DNA from: Kineococcus mangrovi
Lineage (GTDB): Bacteria; Actinomycetota; Actinomycetes; Actinomycetales; Kineococcaceae
Direction of reading: 5' to 3'
Assembly: GCF_041320705.1 (NCBI RefSeq)
Contig: NZ_JBGGTQ010000003.1
Span: 1 to 64,000, forward strand
DNA: 64,000 bases
Positions 54,539 through 62,590 of this stretch are shown here, in pieces (the first letter of the stretch is position 1; each line of letters begins with the position of its first letter). Position numbers and translations under genes: made by a program. The notes under the pieces were generated by a model. It was given only the letters and a program-made list of their open reading frames with translations. It had not been told where the DNA came from and did not search any database.

Positions 54539-54937
54539 TCAAGCGGGGACGGACGCCCCCGCCACCGACCCCTCGTAGAGCGAGATCTTCGCCTCGATCG
54601 CCTCCAGGTGGTCCGCGACCTCCGCGAGCTGGGCGCGCACCTGGTCGCGGTGGGCGTGCAGGAGGGTCAGGCGGGCGGCCTCGTTGCCCGCCCCCGCCCG
54701 GCACAGGTCCGCGTAGGCGCGCACCCCCCGCACCGGCATCCCGGTCGCGCGCAGCCGCTGCACCACCTCGATCCAGCGCAGGTGGGCACCGGTGTAGGAA
54801 CGGTGCCCGTGCTCGTCCCGCCCGGGCGGGTCCACCAGCAGCCCCGCGGTCTCGTAGTAGCGCAGGGTGTGCGCGCTGATCCCCAGCCGCTCCACCACGT
54901 CGGCGATGCGCATCCCCGTCACCCGTTGCTCGTCCAC
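54539..54937 (-). CDS. MerR family transcriptional regulator
   Basis: 132 residues. HTH RIADVVERLGISAHTLRYYETAGLL, then RSYTGAHLRWIEVVQRLRATGMPV, and a C-terminal coiled coil HAHRDQVRAQLAEVADHLEAIEAKISLYE. No cysteine cluster for metals, so a small-molecule or redox class is likely. GTG at 54937 with GGAGGAG 9 bases upstream. It probably regulates the aldo/keto reductase. Confidence 0.88.
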   Translation of the reverse strand: MDEQRVTGMRIADVVERLGISAHTLRYYETAGLLVDPPGRDEHGHRSYTGAHLRWIEVVQRLRATGMPVRGVRAYADLCRAGAGNEAARLTLLHAHRDQVRAQLAEVADHLEAIEAKISLYEGSVAGASVPA

Positions 54938-55260
54938 CCCGCCAGTCTCCTCCGGCGACGACCCCGACCCGCCCGTGCCGGTGCATCCGCTGCGCAGGAC
55001 GGTTCTGCGTCCCCCGGCTCCGCTGGACCACGGGCACCTGCTCCCCGGGACGGCCGCGAGCCCGCCGCGGAGGAGCGGGCTGGAACGTACCGCTCCAGCG
55101 GTGCTCCGCCGCCTCGTCCGTCGGCGTGAGGGCGGCGGTGCGGTCATCGGCGAGACCACGCGGTCGATGGGCTCGCGGTCGCAGGACGACCGTGCGCTCC
55201 CCGCGCCGTGGAACGGCCGGTCGGGCGCAGGCAGCGTGACCCGGGTGCGACGATCACGCG
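54938..55260. other. 323-base intergenic region with the second 59-nt element
   Basis: It lies between the divergent MerR gene and a small membrane protein. Apart from the element at 55070-55128 nothing is recognised. Near 55079-55099 GCTGGA...TCCAGC forms a short inverted repeat within the element. Confidence 0.55.
55070..55128. repeat. 59-nt intergenic element, copy 2
   Basis: See copy 1 at 31478-31536: 80% identity over 59 ungapped bases with 11 transitions and one transversion. Both copies are outside recognised genes and are about 23.6 kb apart. Confidence 0.65.
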
Positions 55261-55491
55261 ATGACCGACATCACAGGCATCGTCAACCTGGTCCTGTTCG
55301 TGTGCCTGGTCGTCTACCTGGCACGGCTGCGGGCGACCTTGACGCGCTCAGCCGAGGCGCAGGAACGCATCGCCCGGGCCGTGGAGCGGCAGGCGGCCGA
55401 GAAGGACGGAGTCGGCGCCGAGTTCCCCGGTGGAACGGGTTCCGGCCGTCGAGCGCAGGACGACCCAGCGCCGTCGCGGCCGGCACCGTGA
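55261..55491 (+). CDS. Small single-span membrane protein
   Basis: 76 residues. An N-terminal helix (VNLVLFVCLVVYLARL, about 8-23), then an amphipathic charged helix (SAEAQERIARAVERQAAEKDG) and a Gly/Pro-rich tail. Normal codon bias. ATG start at 55261. No family recognised. The topology (anchor plus coiled coil) is seen in small scaffold or stress proteins, but no role can be assigned. Confidence 0.6.
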   Translation: MTDITGIVNLVLFVCLVVYLARLRATLTRSAEAQERIARAVERQAAEKDGVGAEFPGGTGSGRRAQDDPAPSRPAP

Positions 55492-55524
55492 CCGCCCGGC
55501 AGCGGCGCAGGGGAGCACGGACCA

Positions 55525-55713
55525 GTGGGACCGGAGACCGTCGCCGTCCTCGCTCCGGTCCTGCCCGACCTGACGTCCAGTGGTGGGACGGCCGGCGGTT
55601 GGGGTGCCGGGGTCCTCGTCGGGGAGTCGGGTGCGCCCGTGGACGTCGAAGCCCCGCACCTCGCCGGTGATGTCGTGACCGAGTGCGTGGACAGCCGCCG
55701 ACCGCCACGATGA
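55525..55713 (+). CDS. Doubtful small hypothetical protein
   Basis: 62 codons from GTG 55525 with GGGGAG 9 bases upstream. It lies between two small membrane genes and ends 4 bases before the next start, which would fit an operon. Third-position GC is lower than in sure genes and the product (GPETVAVLAPVLPDLTSS...) matches nothing known. Confidence 0.3.
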   Translation: MGPETVAVLAPVLPDLTSSGGTAGGWGAGVLVGESGAPVDVEAPHLAGDVVTECVDSRRPPR

Positions 55714-55717
55714 GCCG

Positions 55718-55987
55718 GTGGATCGTCGACCGGCCAGTGATCGGGGCAGAGCGCAGTCAGCTCGTTTCACCACCGTCGTCGGTGCTGTCGTGTTCGTGCT
55801 GGCCGTGGTGCTCCTGTTCTTCGCCGACGACCGGCGATCCCTCGTCACGAGCCTCATGCTCGTGTTCGTCAGCGTCGGGGTCGGGCTGGTCGGCCTCGCG
55901 GGAGATCGCCGTCGGGTGAAGATCATCAGCGTGGTGTCGTCGGTGGTGGCGGTCGTGCTCGGGGTCTACGGGTTCATCGCGACCTGA
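55718..55987 (+). CDS. Small three-span membrane protein
   Basis: 89 residues with hydrophobic helices around FTTVVGAVVFVLAVVLLFFA, LVTSLMLVFVSVGVGLVGLAG and IISVVSSVVAVVLGVYGFIA. Short basic loops (DDRRS, DRRR) connect them. GTG start; no clear ribosome site. No family recognised. Confidence 0.6.
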   Translation: MDRRPASDRGRAQSARFTTVVGAVVFVLAVVLLFFADDRRSLVTSLMLVFVSVGVGLVGLAGDRRRVKIISVVSSVVAVVLGVYGFIAT

Positions 55988-56333
55988 CGTCGACCGGAGG
56001 GCCACCTCCCGCCGGCGTCATGACGGCGATGTCGCCCCGGGAACGGGATGACCGTGGCCTCGCTCCGTCACCTCCAGGTGAGCTGACGGGGGTGGTGGAC
56101 GGACGGGGACGCAGAGGTGGGCATCCCCGCGGGGAAGACCTCTTCGCCACTTCGCAGGTGCGAGGTGATCCCGCCGGAGCCGACGAGAGGAAGGGGTCGT
56201 GCGAGTTCCGACAGGGGCACGTCGCGCACCACCGAGACCGGCGCCGCCCGTGACGCCAGGAGTGCCAGGTCAGCGGCCTCCCGGTGTCCGCGTCGTCGCC
56301 AGCGCTGGGTGGGCCGTGCCGAGCCGTTCGCGA
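55988..56333. other. 346 bases without a supported gene
   Basis: Frames of 70-150 codons exist on the plus strand but have poor composition (many Arg/Gly codons) and overlap the orphan gene on the minus strand. I see no promoter, repeat or RNA. Confidence 0.45.
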
Positions 56334-56795
56334 TCAGCGTCGGTGGGGGAGTCCCGGAGCAGGTCCTCGTCGCAGCTCATCGGCCGGCAGCGGCGGATGG
56401 CCCCACCACCGCACCCCTTCCTCGTCGGGGGCCATCGACTCCAGCACCGAGCCGGAGGACTCCTCGATGTCACCGGTCACGATGTGCTCGGCGAGGTCGA
56501 CTGCGGCATCGACGCCCGGGACGGGCAGGTTCAGGGGGTGGTCCTCGACGTCGTCGAGGTGACGGCGCAGGCCGGTGGTGAAGCCCCACCAGGGGTGGCG
56601 GTACACCACGTGCAGTACCGGGTGCCCGTCGTGGACGTCGGTCCAGGACCGCACCACGTGGACCTGGCCGCCGGTGACGGGCAGGTGGCGGGTGGGGTCG
56701 GTGAGCTGGCGCAGGACGGCGGTGTGGACGTCGTCGGCCCACCGTCGGGGATCGTCCTGGATCCGGGTCGCGGTCTGCGTGGTGGCGTCCACGAC
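56334..56795 (-). CDS. Hypothetical protein, 153 residues
   Basis: Soluble, acidic, no signal peptide. It starts VDATTQTATRIQDDPRRWADDVHT and has HPVLHVVYRHPWWGFTTGLRR and HIVTGDIEESSGSVLESM; the sequence reads like a globular protein with good codon bias. GTG at 56795 chosen after GGACGGGG; the upstream part of the frame is Arg-rich and unlikely to be coding. No family recognised. Confidence 0.6.
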   Translation of the reverse strand, partial: VVDATTQTATRIQDDPRRWADDVHTAVLRQLTDPTRHLPVTGGQVHVVRSWTDVHDGHPVLHVVYRHPWWGFTTGLRRHLDDVEDHPLNLPVPGVDAAVDLAEHIVTGDIEESSGSVLESMAPDEEGVRWWGHPPLPADELRRGPAPGLPHRR

Positions 56796-56881
56796 CCCGT
56801 CCTGCCGGCTGAGTGACCGGGCTCCGATCCTGCTGACGCGGTGGCCAGGGCCGGAGGTCCGTGCCGGAGGTCGGTGCCGGC

Positions 56882-57199
56882 TCAGCGCTGCCCCAACGCG
56901 CTGAGCAGCAGCAGCGGTGTGCACAGCACCGCTTGCGGGACAGCCACCAGCAGCACGGTGACGCGCACGGCGGCGTGCTGCCGCGCGGCGATGACCGCGG
57001 TCACCGCTACCGGGACGCAGGCGGCTGCAGCGGCCGTCGCCACCAGGACGGCGGCAGGGACTGCGCCGGGATCGAAGACCGGCCACATCACCGCGGAGAA
57101 GAAGACGGGCACGGCGATCACCAGCAGGCCGCCGCCGGTACCAGCGGCCGACAACGAAGCTCGGGCGCCGTCGGCCGGGCCCGGGCGGTGATCGGTCAC
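56882..57199 (-). CDS. Hypothetical membrane protein, 105 residues
   Basis: Three hydrophobic segments: GGLLVIAVPVFFSAVMWPVF, AVLVATAAAAACVPVAVTAVIAA and VTVLLVAVPQAVLCTPLLLL. GTG at 57199. No recognised domain; 104 bases downstream of the sigma-factor gene on the same strand, so it may be co-transcribed. Confidence 0.55.
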   Translation of the reverse strand: MTDHRPGPADGARASLSAAGTGGGLLVIAVPVFFSAVMWPVFDPGAVPAAVLVATAAAAACVPVAVTAVIAARQHAAVRVTVLLVAVPQAVLCTPLLLLSALGQR

Positions 57200-57302
57200 C
57201 CGGTCAGGATGCCGTCACCGCGGCCACTCGCGCACCGCGACGGCATCGTGTGCGTGGACCCCACGTCGACCCACGACGGCCGGGCGCGCCGCGGGAGGCC
57301 CC

Positions 57303-58298
57303 TCACGCCGGTGGCTGCCGCGGGAACCCGAAGAGGTCGAAGAGCCGGGTGTCGAGGAACGAGGTGATGCGGGCGATCTTCCCGTCCGCCAGTTCCAGCG
57401 CCTGCACGGCGAACGGCACGAGTTCCCCGGCGGCCCCGATCGGCTTGTAGTGCACGAAGGCCGGTGAACCGTTCATCGTCACCGGCACGAGCTTGGACCC
57501 GCGGCAGCGGTGCCCCGGGCCGAGCATCCACGCCGCGATGTCGTCGGCACCGGCCAGCCACAGCTCGAACGGTGGCATGTTCTGCGTGACGTCGGCGGCC
57601 AGCAGCTCGACGAGGGCGTCGATGTCGTACGCCTCGAAGGCGCGCACGTACCGTTCCAGGAGCTCCCGGTGGCCCTCGCCGAGGGGTTCGGTGCGTGCGA
57701 CGTCGGGACGTTCGGCGAGGGTGGCGCGCGCCCGTTGCAGAGCGCTGTTCACCGACGCCGTCGAGGTGCCCAGCAGCGCGGCGACCTCGTCGGCCTTCCA
57801 GCGCAGCACGTCCCGCAGGACGAGCACGGCGCGCTGGCGCGGGGGCAGGTGCTGCAGCGCGGCGACGAAGGCCAGGCGCACCGACTCCCGGGCCACCGCG
57901 ATCTCGGCCGGGTCCCCGGCTTCGGGCAGCACGCGCTCGTCGACCATCGGCTCCAGCCAGGTGTCCTCCCCGCGCGTGCGGACCAGGGACGCCTCGACCG
58001 GCTCCCACGCCGTGGCCGACAGGTCCATCGGGCGGGCACGCCGCCCCCGCGTCTCGATGGCGGTCAGGCACACGTTCGTCGCGATCCGGTACAGCCACGA
58101 CCGCACGCCCGAGCGGCCCTCGAACCCCTCGACCGACCTCCACGCGCGCACCATCGTGTCCTGCACCGCGTCCTCGGCGTCGAACGCCGAACCCAGCATC
58201 CGGTAGCAGTAGCCGCGCAGCTCGGTCCGGCGTGCGGCGAGTTCGCGCTCCAGCTCGTCGCGGGTCAGAGCAGGCGTGCCCGGTGTGGTCGTCGTCAC
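57303..58298 (-). CDS. ECF sigma factor with SnoaL-like C-terminal domain (SigX5/TIGR02960-like)
   Basis: 331 residues. Region 2: LRGYCYRMLGSAFDAEDAVQDTMVRAWR and WLYRIATNVCLT. Region 4: LPPRQRAVLVLRDVLRWKADEVAALLGTSTASVNSALQRAR. The last ~125 residues (ELLERYVRAFEAYDIDALVELLAADV...) form a SnoaL/NTF2-like domain that in such ECF sigmas takes over regulation in place of an anti-sigma factor. No anti-sigma gene is adjacent. GTG at 58298. Divergent from tauE/safE. Confidence 0.92.
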   Translation of the reverse strand: MTTTTPGTPALTRDELERELAARRTELRGYCYRMLGSAFDAEDAVQDTMVRAWRSVEGFEGRSGVRSWLYRIATNVCLTAIETRGRRARPMDLSATAWEPVEASLVRTRGEDTWLEPMVDERVLPEAGDPAEIAVARESVRLAFVAALQHLPPRQRAVLVLRDVLRWKADEVAALLGTSTASVNSALQRARATLAERPDVARTEPLGEGHRELLERYVRAFEAYDIDALVELLAADVTQNMPPFELWLAGADDIAAWMLGPGHRCRGSKLVPVTMNGSPAFVHYKPIGAAGELVPFAVQALELADGKIARITSFLDTRLFDLFGFPRQPPA

Positions 58299-58390
58299 AG
58301 GTTCAGCACAGCACAGACCTCCGACACGACGGGAGATCCCGGGGGGACCGGTGCGCGACCGGTCCCGGGCGGGCGGTTGACTGACGTCCC

Positions 58391-59131
58391 GTGCCCGAGG
58401 TCCTCCTGCTGCTGCTCGCCGGGGTCGGAGCCGGGCTCGTGGGCAGCACCGCGGGGCTGGCCTCGCTCGTCTCCTACCCCGCGCTCCTGCTGACCGGGCT
58501 GGCGCCGCTGGCCGCCAACGTCACGAACACCGTCGCCCTGCTCGGGGTGACGGCCGGGACGGCGGTCGGCTCCCGTCCCGAGCTCACCGGTCAGGGCGCC
58601 CGGCTGCGCCGGCTGCTGCCGATCGCCGCCGCGGGCGGGGCGCTGGGGTGCGTCCTGCTGCTGGCGCTGCCGTCGGCCACGTTCGAGGTCGTCGTGCCCT
58701 TCCTCGTCGCCGCCGCCGCGGTGCTGCTCCTCGTCCAGCCGCGCGTCCAGCACCTGCAGCCGGGCCGGTTCTCGGCCCGCAACCCCCTCGTCCTGGTGGC
58801 CGTGTTCCTCGTGGGGGTCTACGGCGGGTACTTCGGGGCCGCCGCGGGCGTGCTCATGCTGGCGCTGACCGAGTTGCTGCACGCGCAGTCCCTGGCCCGC
58901 AACAACGCGCTGAAGAACATGCTCACCGGTGCGGCGAACACGGTCGCGGCCCTCGGCTTCGCCGTCCTGGGCCCCGTGGACTGGTGGGCGGCGCTCGCCC
59001 TCGGCGTCGGCTGCGTGGTCGGTGGGCGCCTCGGCCCGGCCGTCGTGCGGCGCGTGGACCCCCGGTACCTGCGCGTCGTGGTCGCGCTCGCCGGGCTGGC
59101 GCTCGCGACACGGCTGTTCCTCACCCGCTGA
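58391..59131 (+). CDS. TauE/SafE family sulfite exporter-like membrane protein
   Basis: 246 residues, seven or eight transmembrane helices. LLAGVGAGLVGSTAGLASLVSYP and GVYGGYFGAAAGVLMLALTEL are the two TauE/SafE repeat signatures, the second followed by NALKNMLTGAANTVAA. The family exports sulfite, sulfoacetate or similar anions. GTG at 58391. Followed by the amidase after 41 bases. Confidence 0.9.
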   Translation: MPEVLLLLLAGVGAGLVGSTAGLASLVSYPALLLTGLAPLAANVTNTVALLGVTAGTAVGSRPELTGQGARLRRLLPIAAAGGALGCVLLLALPSATFEVVVPFLVAAAAVLLLVQPRVQHLQPGRFSARNPLVLVAVFLVGVYGGYFGAAAGVLMLALTELLHAQSLARNNALKNMLTGAANTVAALGFAVLGPVDWWAALALGVGCVVGGRLGPAVVRRVDPRYLRVVVALAGLALATRLFLTR

Positions 59132-59172
59132 CCGGCGCGGACCGGCGTGGATCGGCGTGGTAGGCAGGCCCG

Positions 59173-59952
59173 GTGCGCATCGCCCTGTCGCAGGTCACCA
59201 GCGGGACCGACCCGGCCGCCAACCTCGACCTCGTCCGCGCCGAGGTCGCCGCGGCCGCCGAGGCGGGGGCGCGGCTGCTCGTGCTGCCCGAGGCGACGTC
59301 GTGCTGCTTCGGGGTGCCGCTGGGACCCGTGGCCGAACCCGTCGACGGCCCGTGGGCGCGGGAGCTGGAACGCGTCGCCGACGACGCCGGTCTGACCGTC
59401 GTCGCGGGCACCTTCAGCCCCGGCACGGGCGGCCGCGTGCGCAACACCCTCCTGGCCCGCGGCGCCGGGGTGCACCAGCACTACGACAAGGTCCACCTGT
59501 TCGACGCCTACGGGTACGCCGAGTCCGACACCGTCGAGGCGGGGGAGCGGCCCGTCGTCCTGGACGTCGACGGGGTCGGGGTGGGTCTGAGCACCTGCTA
59601 CGACGTCCGGTTCCCCGGGCTGGCCGCCGCCCTCGCCGACGCCGGCGCGCAGGTGGTCGTCGTCGCGGCGTCGTGGGGGGACGGGCCCGGCAAGGCCGAG
59701 CAGTGGGACCTGCTGACCCGCGCCCGCGCCCTGGACTCCACGAGCTGGGTGCTGGCCTGCGGGCAGGCGCGCCCGGTCGCCCCCTCCGGCGACGCCCCGA
59801 CGGGCATCGGCCGCAGCCGCGTCGTCGACCCCCTCGGCGTCGTCGTGGCCGAGCTGGGGGAGGGGCCGGGTCGCCTCGTCGTCGACCTCGACCTCGACCG
59901 GGTGCGGACGGTCCGCGCGACCCTGCCGGTGCTGCGCAACCGCCGGTTCTGA
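59173..59952 (+). CDS. Carbon-nitrogen hydrolase (nitrilase superfamily amidase)
   Basis: 259 residues with the catalytic triad Glu40 (VLPEATS), Lys106 (YDKVHLFDAYGY) and Cys142 (STCYDVRFPGL). The YDKVHLFDAYGYAESD pattern places it near Nit1-type deaminated-glutathione amidases rather than true nitrilases. GTG at 59173. Soluble, full length. Confidence 0.92.
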   Translation: MRIALSQVTSGTDPAANLDLVRAEVAAAAEAGARLLVLPEATSCCFGVPLGPVAEPVDGPWARELERVADDAGLTVVAGTFSPGTGGRVRNTLLARGAGVHQHYDKVHLFDAYGYAESDTVEAGERPVVLDVDGVGVGLSTCYDVRFPGLAAALADAGAQVVVVAASWGDGPGKAEQWDLLTRARALDSTSWVLACGQARPVAPSGDAPTGIGRSRVVDPLGVVVAELGEGPGRLVVDLDLDRVRTVRATLPVLRNRRF

Positions 59953-60099
59953 CCCCGGCCGTCCGGGCGGCACCGGGTCCCGGATGTCGGTGATCCGGTG
60001 AACCGCCCCCCGGCCGGGTGAGGGCTGTGGGAACGTTCGCCCGGCGTCCGTGATCGACGGGTGCGGGAGGGCGCTCGCCCCCGGACGAGGGAGTCGCAC

Positions 60100-62541
60100 G
60101 TGGTCAGGTCCCCCAGCAGGCGGCGGACGGCGCAGGCGTTCACCGGCTCCGCCCTGGCCGTCGCCGCGGCGCTCGCGCTCGCCCCGGCCGCCGGTGCGGC
60201 GCCCGCCGTCCCGGCTCCCGTCGCGAGCGGCACGACGGCCTCGGCGCCGTGGACGGTCACCCCGGCCGGTGCCGGGTCGTGGGACGTCGACCTCACGCTG
60301 CCGGGTGGTGTCCCCGTGCGCGCCGCCCAGCCCCAGCTCGCCGTCGACGGCGTCGTGCTCGGCGTCGCGCGCGAGGAACCCGACCGCCGCACCCTCACCG
60401 TCCAGACCTCCGACCCGCGGGTCGTCCGCGCGGGGAGCGTCCAGCTGGCGTGGAACGGCGTCGTGGCCGGCCAGGAGGCGCGGGTGCTCAAGCACGCCCG
60501 CGCCGCCGGGGTCCCTGTCGCGGCGGACCCCGGCGCCCGCACCCTCGCCGACGACCCCGGCGCGAGGGGGCGCTACGCGGTCACCCGCGCCGACTACGAC
60601 CTCGGCGACACCGCCGTCCGCCTGCCCGGGCTGGGCGGGCAGGCCGTGGAGGAGCGGGCCGCCGTCTACCTGCCGGAGGCGGCCACCGGTCGCCGGCCCG
60701 TCGTCGTCTTCCTGCACGGGCGCCACCAGGCCTGCTACGGCGGCGGCGAGGACCAGTTCGGCGAGGGCTGGCCGTGCTCGGGCGGGGCGAAGCCCGTCCC
60801 CAGCCACCTCGGCTACGGCCAGGCGGCGCAGGCGCTGGCCTCCCAGGGGTACGTCGTCGTCTCGATCAGCGCCGACGGGATCAACGCCCTCGACTGGCAG
60901 GCCGAGGACGGCGGTGCCCAGGCGCGCGGCGAGCTCGTCCTGGCCCACCTCGACCTGCTGCGGGCCTTCGACGCCGGCCGGGGCGGTCAGGCCGGGGCCG
61001 CCCTGGCCGGCCGTCTCGACCTGTCCGACGTCGGCCTCATGGGGCACTCCCGCGGTGGGGAGGGCGTCGTGCGCGCCGCCCTCCTCAACGCCGAGCGCCC
61101 CGACCCGTACGGCGTCCGCGCCGTCATGCCCCTGGCCCCCGTCGACTTCGCGCGGCAGACCCTGCCGGACGCGGCGATGGCCGTCGTCCTGCCCTACTGC
61201 GACGGCGACGTCTCCGACCAGCAGGGCCAGCACTTCTACGACGACACCCGCTACGCCGCCCGGGACGACGTCCTGCGCACGTCGCTGCTCGTCATGGGCG
61301 CGAACCACAACTTCTTCAACTCCGAGTGGACGCCCGGGCTCTCGAAGGCGCCCTCGGACGACGACTGGGGACTGGACGACGACCCGGTGTGCGGACCGGC
61401 TGCGCCGCAACGGCTGACGGCGACCGAGCAGCGCGCCGTCGGCGCCGCCTACGTCGCGGGGTTCTTCCGCCTGCACCTGGGCGGCGAGCAGCAGTTCCGC
61501 CCGCTGTTCGACGGCACCGGCGGACGGGCCGCCTCGGCCGGGCGCGCCCAGGTCTTCACGCAGGCCCAGCAGCCGTCCTCGGCGCGCACCGACCTGGCCG
61601 CGCTGGAGGGTCCCTCGGCGTCGGTCGCGCTGGCCTCGAAGTCGGCGTTCTGCGTCGGCGCGGGGGAGCCGGTGCCGGGCCAGGCCCCCCGCTGCACGTC
61701 GCAGGACCCGTGGTCGGGGTCCCTGCCGCACTGGACGCCCGCCGCCTTCGCCCCCACCGTGCCGGCGACCCCGCTGCTGCACGCCCGCTGGACCGTCGGG
61801 CAGCGCAAACCCGTCACCGTGCGCCTGGCCCCCGGCGCGGCGTCCGGGGTGCACCAGGCCCTGACCTTCCGCGCCGCACCCGCGCGCACGCTGAGCACAG
61901 ACCTCCAGGTCACGCTCACCGACGCGCGGGGCCGCACCGCGAGCGTCCCCGTGTCCCGGTTCTCCACCGCCCTGACCGCGCTGCCGGTGCTGGCCGACCC
62001 GTGGTCCGGTGACGGGAAGGGGGCCGCGAAGACGTGGCTGCGCACGGTCCGCGTCCCGCTCGACGCGTTCCCCGGCGTGGACCTCGCGACGCTCGCCTCG
62101 GTCTCCTTCACCCCGCTCAAGCCCACGGCGAACGTGTTCCTGTCCGACGTCGCCCTCGACTCGCCCGCGGCCGGGACGGGGGCCGTCACGACCCTGCCGG
62201 CCGTGAGCGTCGGGGACGTGCAGGCGGTGGAGGCCGACGGCACCCAGCAGGTCCGGATGCCGCTGACGCTCTCGCACCGCTCGAAGGTCCCCGTCACGGT
62301 GGACGTCGACACCACCGGCGCCGCCTTCGACGGCCGGGTCCCCGCCGCCTCGACGCGGGTCACCATCCCCGCCGGCAGGCTCACGGGCTCCGTCACCGTC
62401 CCGCTCACCGGGGACGACGTGCCCGAGGAACCGCAGGCCCGGTTCACCGTCACGATCGCGACGCCGCGCGAGGCCGTCGTCGGTGACGGGTTCGGCCTGC
62501 TGACGGTCTTCGACGACGACGCGGGGGCCGGGCAGGGCTGA
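60100..62541 (+). CDS. Secreted alpha/beta hydrolase with Calx-beta-like C-terminus
   Basis: 813 residues. Signal peptide: basic SPSRRRTAQAF, hydrophobic ALAVAAALALAPAAGAA, cleavage near APA. The hydrolase core has VVVFLHGRHQACYGG, the nucleophile elbow LMGHSRGGEG, PLAPVDF with PYCDGDVSDQQG (acid residue region), and NHNFFNSEW with the likely catalytic His. About 300 residues of beta-rich sequence follow, and the tail ends with ATPREAVVGDGFGLLTVFDDD, a Calx-beta-type calcium-binding repeat. GTG at 60100 after GAGGGAG by 6 bases. Substrate unknown: an ester of an extracellular polymer or lipid is possible. Confidence 0.87.
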   Translation: MVRSPSRRRTAQAFTGSALAVAAALALAPAAGAAPAVPAPVASGTTASAPWTVTPAGAGSWDVDLTLPGGVPVRAAQPQLAVDGVVLGVAREEPDRRTLTVQTSDPRVVRAGSVQLAWNGVVAGQEARVLKHARAAGVPVAADPGARTLADDPGARGRYAVTRADYDLGDTAVRLPGLGGQAVEERAAVYLPEAATGRRPVVVFLHGRHQACYGGGEDQFGEGWPCSGGAKPVPSHLGYGQAAQALASQGYVVVSISADGINALDWQAEDGGAQARGELVLAHLDLLRAFDAGRGGQAGAALAGRLDLSDVGLMGHSRGGEGVVRAALLNAERPDPYGVRAVMPLAPVDFARQTLPDAAMAVVLPYCDGDVSDQQGQHFYDDTRYAARDDVLRTSLLVMGANHNFFNSEWTPGLSKAPSDDDWGLDDDPVCGPAAPQRLTATEQRAVGAAYVAGFFRLHLGGEQQFRPLFDGTGGRAASAGRAQVFTQAQQPSSARTDLAALEGPSASVALASKSAFCVGAGEPVPGQAPRCTSQDPWSGSLPHWTPAAFAPTVPATPLLHARWTVGQRKPVTVRLAPGAASGVHQALTFRAAPARTLSTDLQVTLTDARGRTASVPVSRFSTALTALPVLADPWSGDGKGAAKTWLRTVRVPLDAFPGVDLATLASVSFTPLKPTANVFLSDVALDSPAAGTGAVTTLPAVSVGDVQAVEADGTQQVRMPLTLSHRSKVPVTVDVDTTGAAFDGRVPAASTRVTIPAGRLTGSVTVPLTGDDVPEEPQARFTVTIATPREAVVGDGFGLLTVFDDDAGAGQG

Positions 62542-62590
62542 CCCGCGCCGGGCCCACGTCCGCCGGGGCCGGGAGGGGCCCGGTGAGCGC

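Noticed and set aside
58819-62277. Long minus-strand frame over 1100 codons opposite tauE, amidase and the secreted hydrolase
   Set aside because: The three plus-strand genes have clear domains and catalytic residues; the antisense product is low-complexity.
62542-62590. Terminator between the secreted hydrolase and the helicase
   Set aside because: GGGCCC-type pairings exist, but only a weak interrupted hairpin could be drawn, so it is not listed.
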